Assembly (NCBI GenBank): GCA_046704825.1
Contig: JBJKRE010000158.1
Coordinates: forward strand, 1-7,121
Direction: 5' to 3'
DNA from: CAVRTJ01 sp046704825
Lineage (GTDB): Bacteria; Acidobacteriota; UBA4820; DSQY01
Length of the DNA: 7,121 nucleotides
Both the position numbers and the translations under genes were made by a program. Shown here in pieces: positions 1 through 6,917 of the stretch (within the stretch, counting starts at the first letter, position 1; each line of letters starts with the position of its first letter). A model generated the notes under the pieces. The model saw nothing but the letters and a program-made list of their open reading frames with translations. It searched no databases and had not been told where the DNA came from.

Positions 1-303
1 GAGGCGGACGCGATCTTCCTCGAGGAGATCCGCCGGGAGGGCCTTTACGACCGGGTCGCCCAGGCCTTCGCCGTGCTCCTCCCCGTACGCAGCGTCGGCG
101 TCATGGGGGACGAGCGGACCTACGAGCGCGTGGTGGCGCTGAGGGCGGTGACCACGGAGGACTTCATGACGGCGGACTGGTTCCGGTTCGATCACCGCTT
201 TCTCGCGCGGGTGTCGTCCCGCATCGTGAACGAGGTGAAGGGCGTGAACCGGGTCGTGTACGACGTGACGTCCAAGCCGCCCGGCACCATCGAGTGGGAA
301 TGA
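1..303 (+). CDS. guaA: GMP synthase (glutamine-hydrolysing), C-terminal part
   Basis: This is the last 100 codons of a gene that starts before the window; reading frame 1 is open from the first base to the TGA at 301-303. GuaA makes GMP from XMP, ATP and glutamine in the cytoplasm, the last step of guanine nucleotide synthesis. The visible part is the C-terminal dimerisation domain: it contains the family signatures VRSVGVMGDERTYE, a VVALRAVTTEDFMTADW block, and the ending PPGTIEWE, which is the near-invariant GuaA C-terminus. The glutaminase and ATP-pyrophosphatase domains lie outside the window and cannot be checked. dnaE follows after 22 bases with no terminator-like hairpin, so the two genes may share a transcript. 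The identification is secure because the C-terminal motif is so specific. Confidence 0.96.
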   Translation, partial: EADAIFLEEIRREGLYDRVAQAFAVLLPVRSVGVMGDERTYERVVALRAVTTEDFMTADWFRFDHRFLARVSSRIVNEVKGVNRVVYDVTSKPPGTIEWE

Positions 304-325
304 TCTTGATATCGGGGAAGCGGAG

Positions 326-3300
326 ATGACCGAGAGACCCTTTGCGCACCTTCACCTGCACACGCAGTACTCACTTCTGGACGGCGCCTGCCGGCTGGAC
401 GACCTCATAAACCAGACCGTGGCCCACAAGTCAGAAGCTCTCGCCATCACCGACCACGGCAACCTCTTCGGCGCCGTGAAGTTCTTCAAGAAGGCGATCA
501 AGGCGGGCCTCCGGCCGGTGGTGGGCTGCGAGGCCTACCTGGCCGTGGGCTCCCGCTTCGACCAGGACACGCTGACCCCCGGCAGGAAGCGTCCCTACTC
601 GCACCTCATCCTCCTGTGCGAGGACGACAAGGGGTACAAGAACCTCTGCAAGCTCACCACGGCGGCCTTCATGGAAGGGTTCCAGTACAAGCCGAGGATG
701 GACCGGGAACTGCTCAAGGAGCACCACGAAGGCCTCATCGCCACCTCGGCGTGCCTCGGCGGGGAGATCCCCCAGAAGCTCCTGCAGGGCAAGCCGGAGG
801 AAGCCCTCAGGACGGCCCTGGAGTTCCAGGACATCTTCGGCGAGGGTAACTTCTACCTGGAGATCCAGGATCAGGGACTCCCCGAGCAGTCGGACGTGAA
901 CCGGCAGATGGTCGACATCCACAGGGAGACGGGCATCCCGCTGGTGGCCACAAACGACGTCCACTTCCTGAGGAAAGACGACTACGAGGCCCACAACATC
1001 CTGATGTGCATACAGACCAAGACGACGCGCGAGGACCGGGCCCAGTCCGGCAAGCTGGCCTACAGCCCGCAGCACTACCTGAAGAGCCCGGCGGAGATGT
1101 GGGAGCGCTTCGGCGACTACCCCGAGGCCCTGGAGAACACCCTGGCGATCGCGAAGCGCTGCCACTTCAGTTTCGACACCGCCTCCAAGCACTACCCGGT
1201 CTTCCACGTGCCCGAGGGCGAAACGCTGGCCACCTACTTCGATAAGGTGGCGAGGGAAGGCTTTGCGCGCCGCGTGGCGGAGGGCCTCTTCCGGCGGCCG
1301 GGTTCGCACCGGAAGGAAGACTACGAAGCCCGTTTCGAACGCGAGATGGACATCATCAAGACCATGGACCTGTCGGGCTACTTCCTGGTGGTCTGGGACT
1401 TCATCCGCTACGCCAAGGACCACGGCGTGCCGGTGGGCCCGGGCCGGGGGAGCGCCGCGGGTTCCTTCATCTCCTACTGCATGGGTATCACGGACCTGGA
1501 CCCTCTCCGCTACGACCTGCTCTTCGAACGGTTTTTGAACCCGGAGCGGGTGTCCATGCCCGATATCGACATCGACTTCTGCATGCGCGGCAGGTCGCGG
1601 GTCATCGACTACGTCACCGAGAAGTACGGGCGGGAGAACGTGGCCCAGATCATCACCTTCGGCGAGATGAAGGCCAGGCTCGCCATCCGCGACGTGGGCA
1701 GGGCCCTGGCCGTCCCCCTCGACAAGGTGGACAAGATCGCCAAGATGGTGCCCGAGGAGCTGGGCGTCACCATCGAGGGCGCCCTCAACCTATCGCAGCA
1801 GCTCAAGGCCTTCTACGACTCGGACCCCCAGGTGAAGGAGGTCCTGGACATCGCCCGCCGGCTCGAGGGCCTGACCCGGCACGCCTCGACCCACGCGGCG
1901 GGCGTCGTGATCGCGCCCAAGGCCATCACCGAGTTCTGTCCGCTCCACAAGGGGAGCGGCGGCAAAGAGGACGTCACGACCCAGTTCAGCAAGGACGAGA
2001 TCGAGTCGCTGGGCCTCCTGAAGATGGACTTTCTGGGCCTGCGGACCCTGACCATCCTGAACGACGCACTGGAGCTGATCCGGCGTTCCGGCGGGGAGCC
2101 GCCCGACCTGGCCTCCGTTCCGCTGGACGACCCGGACACGCTGGCCCTCTTCGGCCGGGGCGACACGGACGGCGTCTTCCAGTTCGAGTCCGGCGGCATG
2201 AAGGACATCCTCCGCCGGCTCAAGCCCAAGCGGTTCGAGGACCTGATCGTCCTGAACGCCCTCTACCGGCCAGGCCCCCTGGACGCGGGGATGATCGGCG
2301 AGTACATCGCGAGAGCCCACGGCCGGAAGAAGCCCGAGTACCCGCTAGAGGAGGTGAAGAGCATCCTGGAAGACACCCTGGGCGTCATCGTCTACCAGGA
2401 GCAGGTCATGCTCATCGCCCACCATCTGGCGGGCTTCTCGCTGGGAGGGGCGGACAGCCTCCGGAAGGCCATGGCCAAGAAGGACGCCTCTGCCATGCAG
2501 ACCCAGAGGAAGCTCTTCATGGACGGGTGCCGCAAGCGGGGGGTCGACATGAAGAAGGCCGAGGAGCTCTTCGACAACATGGAGACCTTCGGCCGGTACG
2601 GGTTCAACAAGTCGCACTCGGCCGCGTACGCCTTCGTGGCCTTCCAGACCGGCTACCTCAAGGCCCACTTCCCCACCCACTTCATGGCCGCCATGCTGTC
2701 GGCCTGGGCGGACAACACGGACGAGATCCTCAAGTACATGAACAGCTGCCGGGAGATGGGCATCAAACTGCTCCCGCCCGACGTGTACCGGAGCGAGGAG
2801 GGCTTCACCATCGAGGAGGGGGCGATCCGCTACGGCCTGTCGGCCATCAAGAACGTGGGGCAGTCCTCGGTGGAAGCCGTCATCGAGGCGCGCGACAGGG
2901 CGGGGGCGTTCACGGACCTCTTCCAGTTCTGCCGGGAGGTGGACCGCTTCCACGTGAACAAGCGCGTCCTGGAGAACCTCGTCCAGTCGGGCGCCATGGA
3001 CGTGTTCGGCGTGCCGCGGTGGGACCTCATGGCCTCCCTGGAGCACGCCATGGCCCTGGCGGCCAGGGACCAGGACGACAGGATGCGCGGGCAGGCCGGT
3101 CTCTTCGGCGAGGAGGACATGAAGGAGGCCCCGATCCAGTACGAGCGCGGAGAGCCCTGGCGCGACATGGACAAGTTCAGCCGCGAGAAAGCCAGCCTCG
3201 GCGTCTACCTCAGCGGGCACCCGCTCATGGAGCAGCAGCAGGTCCTGACCCGCTACGCGACCCACTCCCTGTCGGACCTGGCCGACCTGGGCGAACCGTC

Positions 3301-3862
3301 CGAAGTCACGGTGGGCGGCATCGTCACCACATGGCACCAGCGCAAGAGCAAGTCCAAGGGCGAGATGTACGGTATCCTGACCCTGGAGGACCTCGAGTCC
3401 AGGGCGGAGGTGCTGCTGTTCAAGGAGACCTACGCCACCTACCAGGACCGCGTGACAAAGGACGCCGCGGTGCTCGTGGTGGGCAAGGCGACCCGTGAGG
3501 ATCAGAAGGCCAAGATCATCGCCAGCGCCGTGGTACCCTTGAGCAAGGCCGACGAGGAGCTCGAGCTCAAGGCGGCCGGCGTGGTGATGAGCGTGCCCGC
3601 GGCCCTGTGCGAAGACGACTGGCTGCTCGACCTGGAGGTGCTCCTGAGGCGCCACAAGGGGCCTCTTCCGACCTACATGGACGTGGTGGAAGAGGGCCGG
3701 CGGGTGACGAGGATCATGCTCGGTCCGGCCTGCCGGGTGAGGAACGGCAAGGACCTGATGGGGGACCTGGAGTCCCTCCTGGGCAAGGGCCGGGTCAAGT
3801 TCCTGTTCCGCCCGGCCAACGGGAACGGCCGTGAGAAATCGAGGCCCCGGAGAGGGGCTTGA
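326..3862 (+). CDS. dnaE: DNA polymerase III subunit alpha (DnaE1 type)
   Basis: This is the catalytic subunit of the replicative polymerase, 1178 residues (E. coli 1160). In order: an N-terminal PHP domain (about 5-220) with HLHLHT at 8-13, D19, TDHG with D43/H44, E69, H93, C143 and NDVH with D211/H213; the family C palm and fingers, with GPGRGSAAGS at 371-380 and PDIDIDF at 412-418; a third acidic residue, D568, in KMDFLGLRTL; a helix-hairpin-helix region near 833-870; a clamp-binding motif QAGLF at 923-927; and an OB fold near 990-1065. D415, D417 and D568 align with E. coli catalytic D401, D403 and D555. The QxxLF motif, OB fold and length fit DnaE1 rather than PolC or the error-prone DnaE2. 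The ATG at 326 puts the PHP motif close to the N-terminus as expected; GGGGA at 314-318 is a weak ribosome site 7 bases upstream. The C-terminal tail is basic. accA follows, as in E. coli. Confidence 0.98.
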   Translation: MTERPFAHLHLHTQYSLLDGACRLDDLINQTVAHKSEALAITDHGNLFGAVKFFKKAIKAGLRPVVGCEAYLAVGSRFDQDTLTPGRKRPYSHLILLCEDDKGYKNLCKLTTAAFMEGFQYKPRMDRELLKEHHEGLIATSACLGGEIPQKLLQGKPEEALRTALEFQDIFGEGNFYLEIQDQGLPEQSDVNRQMVDIHRETGIPLVATNDVHFLRKDDYEAHNILMCIQTKTTREDRAQSGKLAYSPQHYLKSPAEMWERFGDYPEALENTLAIAKRCHFSFDTASKHYPVFHVPEGETLATYFDKVAREGFARRVAEGLFRRPGSHRKEDYEARFEREMDIIKTMDLSGYFLVVWDFIRYAKDHGVPVGPGRGSAAGSFISYCMGITDLDPLRYDLLFERFLNPERVSMPDIDIDFCMRGRSRVIDYVTEKYGRENVAQIITFGEMKARLAIRDVGRALAVPLDKVDKIAKMVPEELGVTIEGALNLSQQLKAFYDSDPQVKEVLDIARRLEGLTRHASTHAAGVVIAPKAITEFCPLHKGSGGKEDVTTQFSKDEIESLGLLKMDFLGLRTLTILNDALELIRRSGGEPPDLASVPLDDPDTLALFGRGDTDGVFQFESGGMKDILRRLKPKRFEDLIVLNALYRPGPLDAGMIGEYIARAHGRKKPEYPLEEVKSILEDTLGVIVYQEQVMLIAHHLAGFSLGGADSLRKAMAKKDASAMQTQRKLFMDGCRKRGVDMKKAEELFDNMETFGRYGFNKSHSAAYAFVAFQTGYLKAHFPTHFMAAMLSAWADNTDEILKYMNSCREMGIKLLPPDVYRSEEGFTIEEGAIRYGLSAIKNVGQSSVEAVIEARDRAGAFTDLFQFCREVDRFHVNKRVLENLVQSGAMDVFGVPRWDLMASLEHAMALAARDQDDRMRGQAGLFGEEDMKEAPIQYERGEPWRDMDKFSREKASLGVYLSGHPLMEQQQVLTRYATHSLSDLADLGEPSEVTVGGIVTTWHQRKSKSKGEMYGILTLEDLESRAEVLLFKETYATYQDRVTKDAAVLVVGKATREDQKAKIIASAVVPLSKADEELELKAAGVVMSVPAALCEDDWLLDLEVLLRRHKGPLPTYMDVVEEGRRVTRIMLGPACRVRNGKDLMGDLESLLGKGRVKFLFRPANGNGREKSRPRRGA

Positions 3863-3865
3863 AAC

Positions 3866-3878
3866 GACGGGAGCCGTC
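3866..3878 (+). other. Small hairpin in the dnaE-accA gap
   Basis: GACGG (3866-3870) pairs perfectly with CCGTC (3874-3878) across a GAG loop, four bases after the dnaE stop codon. The stem is only 5 bp and no T-run follows, so it does not look like an intrinsic terminator. It could slow ribosomes or nucleases, or be chance in GC-rich DNA. Confidence 0.3.
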
Positions 3879-3884
3879 ATGCGT

Positions 3885-3890
3885 GAGAGG
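3885..3890 (+). promoter_or_regulatory. Ribosome binding site of accA
   Basis: GAGAGG lies 5 bases before the ATG at 3896. It supports this start, which also gives the usual AccA N-terminal helix. Confidence 0.55.
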
Positions 3891-3895
3891 CGTTC

Positions 3896-4909
3896 ATGAA
3901 AGATCCCCGGGATTTTGAAAGACCCATTATCGAACTCGAGGCCAAGATCGAGAACCTCGCACTGTTCGGCGAGGGGGAGAAGAGGGACAAGGAGCTGGCG
4001 GCTCTCAGGAAAAAGCTCGAAAAGCTCCGCAGGGACACCTTTTCCAAGCTGACGCCGTGGCAGATCGTCCAGGTCGCCAGGCACCCCAGGCGACCCTACG
4101 CACTGGATTACATCGAGGCCCTGTTCACCGATTTCATCGAGCTTCACGGCGACAGGGGCTATGCTGACGATCCGGCGATCGTGGCCGGGTTCGCCCGCTT
4201 CCACGGCCGGCCCGTATGCGTGATGGGCCACCAGAAGGGGCGGGACACCAAGCAGAAGATCTATCGGAACTTCGGCATGCCCAGGCCGGAGGGATACCGC
4301 AAGGCGCTCAGGATCATGCGCATGGCCGAGAAATTCCGCATGCCCATCATCACGCTCATCGACACGCCCGGGGCGTATCCGGGCATGGATGCGGAGGAGA
4401 GGGGGCAGGCCGAGGCCATCGCAGCCAACCTCAGGGCCATGGCTCTGTTCAGGACGCCCATCCTGGTCACCGTGACGGGCGAGGGCGGGAGCGGCGGCGC
4501 GCTGGCGCTGGGCATCGGCGACAGGGTCAACATGCTTCAGTACGCAATCTACTCGGTCATTTCACCGGAGGGTTGCGCGGCCATTCTGTGGAAGGACGCC
4601 ACGCAGGCGGAGTCGGCGGCGGCGGCCCTGAAGCTCACGGCCGGCGACCTGCACGAGCTGGGTCTGATCGACCGGGTGATCCAGGAGCCCCTGGGCGGCG
4701 CCCACGTCGAGCCTCAACAGGTGTTCGAATCGCTCGACCGGGTTCTCGTGGAAGAACTCGATGAACTGGGAAACCTCTCGCCGGAAGAACTCGTCGCCGC
4801 CCGCTACGACAAATTCAGGGCCATGGGGAACGTGTCGCTCCCCGATGCCCCCCCCACGGAGACCGCGAAGGCGGAGTCACCCAGGAAGGCCCGCCGCCCT
4901 GCGCGCTGA
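3896..4909 (+). CDS. accA: Acetyl-CoA carboxylase carboxyltransferase subunit alpha
   Basis: AccA pairs with AccD to form the carboxyltransferase that moves CO2 from biotin on AccB to acetyl-CoA, giving malonyl-CoA for fatty acid synthesis in the cytoplasm. The 337-residue protein starts with a charged helical segment (about 8-50) typical of AccA, followed by the crotonase-like fold. Visible signatures are LTPWQIVQVARHP at 52-64, FIELHGDRG at 80-88, DTPGAYPG at 156-163, GEGGSGGALALG at 195-206 (the glycine-rich oxyanion and CoA site) and VISPEGCAAILWKD at 221-234. It is a little longer than E. coli AccA (319), mostly through a basic, proline- and alanine-rich tail after about residue 311. There is no AccD-type zinc finger and no AccD domain, so this is the separate alpha subunit, not an AccDA fusion. 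accD must lie elsewhere. The gene is 33 bases downstream of dnaE and may be co-transcribed with it. Confidence 0.98.
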   Translation: MKDPRDFERPIIELEAKIENLALFGEGEKRDKELAALRKKLEKLRRDTFSKLTPWQIVQVARHPRRPYALDYIEALFTDFIELHGDRGYADDPAIVAGFARFHGRPVCVMGHQKGRDTKQKIYRNFGMPRPEGYRKALRIMRMAEKFRMPIITLIDTPGAYPGMDAEERGQAEAIAANLRAMALFRTPILVTVTGEGGSGGALALGIGDRVNMLQYAIYSVISPEGCAAILWKDATQAESAAAALKLTAGDLHELGLIDRVIQEPLGGAHVEPQQVFESLDRVLVEELDELGNLSPEELVAARYDKFRAMGNVSLPDAPPTETAKAESPRKARRPAR

Positions 4910-4932
4910 CTTGACTTGAAGCCTGACCTGAC
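4907..4932 (+). repeat. Four TGAC direct repeats between accA and ricT
   Basis: TGAC occurs at 4907-4910, 4912-4915, 4924-4927 and 4929-4932. The copies form two pairs with 5-base steps, and the pairs are offset by 17 bases. The first copy contains the accA stop codon. The regular spacing could be a binding site for a regulator that reads direct repeats, or a chance low-complexity tract. It overlaps the proposed -35 element. Confidence 0.45.
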
Positions 4933-4939
4933 CTATCGT
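4911..4939 (+). promoter_or_regulatory. Putative sigma70-type promoter for ricT-hfq-pdxA-serS
   Basis: TTGACT at 4911-4916 matches the -35 consensus at 5 of 6 positions. After exactly 17 bases comes TATCGT at 4934-4939, a 4 of 6 match to the -10 consensus that keeps the first two bases and the final T. A start of transcription near 4946 would leave a leader of about 25 bases before the ricT ATG at 4971, containing its ribosome site. Against it, the consensus used by this organism is unknown and the -10 is only fair. Confidence 0.35.
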
Positions 4940-4957
4940 GCCGAAGGATAGGGGGGC

Positions 4958-4962
4958 GAGGA
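4958..4962 (+). promoter_or_regulatory. Ribosome binding site deciding the ricT start
   Basis: GAGGA sits 8 bases before the ATG at 4971. The in-frame GTG at 4938, which would add 11 residues, has no purine-rich site upstream and overlaps the putative -10 element. This favours 4971. Confidence 0.6.
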
Positions 4963-4970
4963 CAACGGAC

Positions 4971-5639
4971 ATGGCGCTCTACCAAGTTCAGATCGAAAGC
5001 CAGGCAAGGACCGTCTACACCGAGTGGGAAGGCGGCGCCCTGGAGCGGCGCACCCCGCTCATCGTGAGGACGGACTTCGGCCAGACCTACGCGGAGGTCC
5101 TCGAGAACAGGCAGTTCATGGCCCCCTGCGTGACGCACCTCCAGACCGTCTCCATGCTGCGACTCGCCACCGAGGAGGACCGCAGGAAGCGGGAGCGCCA
5201 CCGGCAGGTCGAAAAGGACGCCTTCATCTTCTGCCGGGACCAGGCGCGCGCCATGGGCCTTCAGATGAAGGTGGTCTACGTCCACATGTACTTCGACGAG
5301 TCACGGCTCCTCTTCGTCTACACGTCCGAGAACCGCGTCGATTTCCGCGAACTCGTACGCTCTCTGGCGCACCAGTACCGGACGCGAATCGAGATGCGGC
5401 AGGTCGGCGTGCGCGACGAGGCGAAGGTCCTGGGCGGGTACGGGCACTGCGGCAGGCCGCTGTGCTGCTCGTCCCACCTGCAGCAGTTCTACCCCATCAC
5501 CATCCGGATGGCCAAAGACCAGGGGCTCAGCCTGAATCCTGCCAAAATCTCCGGACGATGCGGCCGCCTGATGTGCTGTCTCCGCTACGAGTGCCCACAC
5601 CGCAAAAGAAGCGCCCAGCCCTCCCAGCCGGAGGAGTAG
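4971..5639 (+). CDS. ricT: RicT/YaaT family PSP1-domain protein
   Basis: From the ATG at 4971 the protein has 222 residues. It belongs to the PSP1 C-terminal domain family, whose best-studied member, B. subtilis RicT (YaaT), joins RicA and RicF in an Fe-S-cluster-carrying complex that works with RNase Y in mRNA processing and also affects sporulation, biofilm and competence. The N-terminal half (1-65) is a beta-rich domain, followed by a charged helix (66-95). The core holds VDFRELVRSLAHQYRTRIEM at 123-142, then GHCGRPLCC with C160, C165 and C166, MAKDQGLSLNPAKISG at 180-195, and RCGRLMCC with C197, C202 and C203, plus C208. These paired CG-x3-CC motifs are the family hallmark and the probable Fe-S ligands. 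No ricA or ricF is in the window, so any partner must be elsewhere or absent. An hfq-like gene follows 18 bases later. The family is clear; the molecular role in this organism is inferred. Confidence 0.92.
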   Translation: MALYQVQIESQARTVYTEWEGGALERRTPLIVRTDFGQTYAEVLENRQFMAPCVTHLQTVSMLRLATEEDRRKRERHRQVEKDAFIFCRDQARAMGLQMKVVYVHMYFDESRLLFVYTSENRVDFRELVRSLAHQYRTRIEMRQVGVRDEAKVLGGYGHCGRPLCCSSHLQQFYPITIRMAKDQGLSLNPAKISGRCGRLMCCLRYECPHRKRSAQPSQPEE

Positions 5640-5645
5640 CCCGGC

Positions 5646-5651
5646 AAGGAG
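5646..5651 (+). promoter_or_regulatory. Ribosome binding site of the hfq-like gene
   Basis: AAGGAG lies 6 bases before the ATG at 5658. This strong site supports translation from 5658, and so supports the N-terminal extension being real rather than the result of a start called too far upstream. Confidence 0.65.
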
Positions 5652-5657
5652 CACGAG

Positions 5658-6002
5658 ATGCCAGATCGCAAACTGATTCGACCCAACCTCCGTGACTACA
5701 CCGGCAGGCGGCGGGAAAGCCGAGAAATGAAAGAGGACGAGAGCGGTCCCCCGTCCGGGACCTTCTCCCCGGCACGGCGCAAGCAGGTCCCGCCCGAGCA
5801 GACCAACGCCGAGAACTTCTATTATCTTAAGCAGATGGGTTCCAAGACCCCGATGGTGGTCGTCCTCATGGACGGCGAGGAACTTCGCGGGTGGATCGAG
5901 TGGTACGACAGGGACTGCATCAAGGTCCACCGCAACAGCGAGCCCAATCTTCTCCTATACAAGCACGCCATCAAGTACATCTTCAAGGAGCGCGAGGCAT
6001 GA
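5658..6002 (+). CDS. hfq: Hfq-like Sm-fold RNA-binding protein with N-terminal extension
   Basis: This 114-residue protein is a divergent member of the Hfq family, hexameric ring proteins that bind small RNAs and mRNAs in the cytoplasm. Residues 1-47 are a charged, arginine-rich, probably disordered extension. Residues 48-60 fit the Hfq N-terminal helix. Sm1 runs about 63-92 (KTPMVVVLMDG at 63-73, RGWIEWYD at 77-84). Sm2 is LLLYKHAIKYIF at 98-109, with the signature YKH at 101-103, equal to E. coli Y55-K56-H57. By hand alignment several RNA-contact positions differ: E. coli Y25 is V69, I30 and K31 are E74 and E75, and F42 is D86. The loop between Sm1 and Sm2 is about two residues longer, and there is no long tail after Sm2. 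The strong ribosome site supports the start at 5658. The stop overlaps the pdxA ATG. Sm/Hfq fold assignment is firm; sRNA chaperone function is inferred. Confidence 0.85.
   Translation: MPDRKLIRPNLRDYTGRRRESREMKEDESGPPSGTFSPARRKQVPPEQTNAENFYYLKQMGSKTPMVVVLMDGEELRGWIEWYDRDCIKVHRNSEPNLLLYKHAIKYIFKEREA
5985..5990 (+). promoter_or_regulatory. Ribosome binding site of pdxA, inside hfq
   Basis: AAGGAG within the last codons of the hfq-like gene lies 8 bases before the ATG at 5999. It places the pdxA start at 5999 and rejects longer in-frame readings that reach back into hfq. Confidence 0.65.
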
Positions 6003-6916
6003 CGCGTCCGAAAGTGCTCATCACCACGGGCGACCCCGGTGGGGTCGGCCCCGAGACACTGTGGTCCATACTCCAGGACGGCGAGGTCCAGAAGTCCGCG
6101 GACGTCACCGTCATCGGCCCTGTCAGATCGGTCCCGTCGGTCCCCGAGGGCGTCCGCTGGGAAGACGTGGACCTCCCGACCCTCCGGTTCCACAAGCGGC
6201 CCCATCCCGACAACGGGCGGATCGCCCTGCTGGCGATCGAAGAGGCATGCCGCCGGATGACGCGGAACGAGGCCGACCTGCTGGTGACGGGACCCGTATC
6301 CAAGGAAGCCATCCGCCGGTGCGGCATCCCCTTCTCGGGACACACCGAATACCTCGCCCAGGTCTTTCAGGCGAGGACCTACATGGTCTTTTTCACCGGC
6401 GTCATGCCGGTCGCCCTCTTCTCGACCCACGTCCCCTTCAAGGACATCCCGTCGGTGCTCACGAGGGAGGCCCTCGAAGAGTTCATCCGGGGCCTGGCCA
6501 CGGCGTGGAACAGGCAGTTGAGCGTGCGCCCCCGTTTCCGCGTGTCGGGACTCAACCCCCACGCCGGAGAGGGGGGGCTGCTGGGCCGCGAGGAGCGGGA
6601 GATCATCGAGCCCGCCATCGAGACCCTCATCGGCGAGGGGGTCGAGGTGGAGGGGCCGGTTCCGGCCGACAGCCTCTTCCTGCGGCCCGAGTCGCCAGAG
6701 ACCGTGGCCGTGGCGCTCTACCACGACCAGGCCATGATTCCGGCGAAGATGATGAGCAAGGGGCACGCCGTCAACTGCACCCTGGGCCTGCCCTTCCTGA
6801 GGACGTCCCCCGACCACGGTCCGGCCTTCGACATCGCGGGCATGGGCAAGGCCGATCCCGAGAGCATGCGGCGCGCCGTGTTCACGGGGATCGAACTCCT
6901 GGGACGAAGGCGGTAG
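5999..6916 (+). CDS. pdxA: 4-hydroxythreonine-4-phosphate dehydrogenase
   Basis: PdxA oxidises 4-phosphohydroxy-L-threonine with NAD+ to the aminoketone that PdxJ condenses with deoxyxylulose phosphate, giving pyridoxine 5'-phosphate. The protein has 305 residues (E. coli 329). Motifs in order are TTGDPGGVGPE near the N-terminus, VTGPVSKEAI, FSGHTEYLA with H115, THVPFKDIP with H144, GLNPHAGEGG with H188, PADSLF, YHDQAMIPAK with H242, and LGLPFLRTSPDHG. H144, H188 and H242 have nearly the same spacing as the E. coli metal ligands H166, H211 and H266, so the active site looks complete. The shorter length comes mainly from a compact segment before the TGPVSK motif. The ATG overlaps the hfq stop as ATGA, suggesting translational coupling. 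PdxA2-type sugar-acid phosphate dehydrogenases share the fold, but no sugar kinase partner is next to it, so biosynthetic PdxA is preferred. Confidence 0.94.
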   Translation: MTRPKVLITTGDPGGVGPETLWSILQDGEVQKSADVTVIGPVRSVPSVPEGVRWEDVDLPTLRFHKRPHPDNGRIALLAIEEACRRMTRNEADLLVTGPVSKEAIRRCGIPFSGHTEYLAQVFQARTYMVFFTGVMPVALFSTHVPFKDIPSVLTREALEEFIRGLATAWNRQLSVRPRFRVSGLNPHAGEGGLLGREEREIIEPAIETLIGEGVEVEGPVPADSLFLRPESPETVAVALYHDQAMIPAKMMSKGHAVNCTLGLPFLRTSPDHGPAFDIAGMGKADPESMRRAVFTGIELLGRRR

Positions 6917-6917
6917 C

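Noticed and set aside
304..325. Possible promoter or terminator between guaA and dnaE
   Set aside because: The gap is 22 bases with no hairpin and no convincing -35/-10 pair.
431..1423. Minus-strand open frame (330 codons) inside dnaE
   Set aside because: It is a shadow of the PHP and palm coding region with no motif of its own.
2345..4231. Long open frame (628 codons) on the minus strand across dnaE and accA
   Set aside because: It lies opposite two clearly real genes, its translation is rich in H, G, L, V and R with no recognisable domain, and stop-free antisense frames are common in GC-rich DNA.
4938..4970. Earlier GTG start for ricT
   Set aside because: No ribosome site precedes it, it overlaps the putative -10 element, and the ATG at 4971 has GAGGA 8 bases upstream.
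5620..5634. CCTCC/GGAGG hairpin at the end of ricT
   Set aside because: It has a 5 bp stem inside the coding region and no T-run. Its GGAGG is 23 bases from the hfq ATG, too far to be its ribosome site. Probably chance.
5658..5730. hfq start moved downstream to the internal ATG at 5727
   Set aside because: The internal ATG has only a weak site upstream, while 5658 has a strong AAGGAG at 6 bases and a tight fit to the end of ricT.
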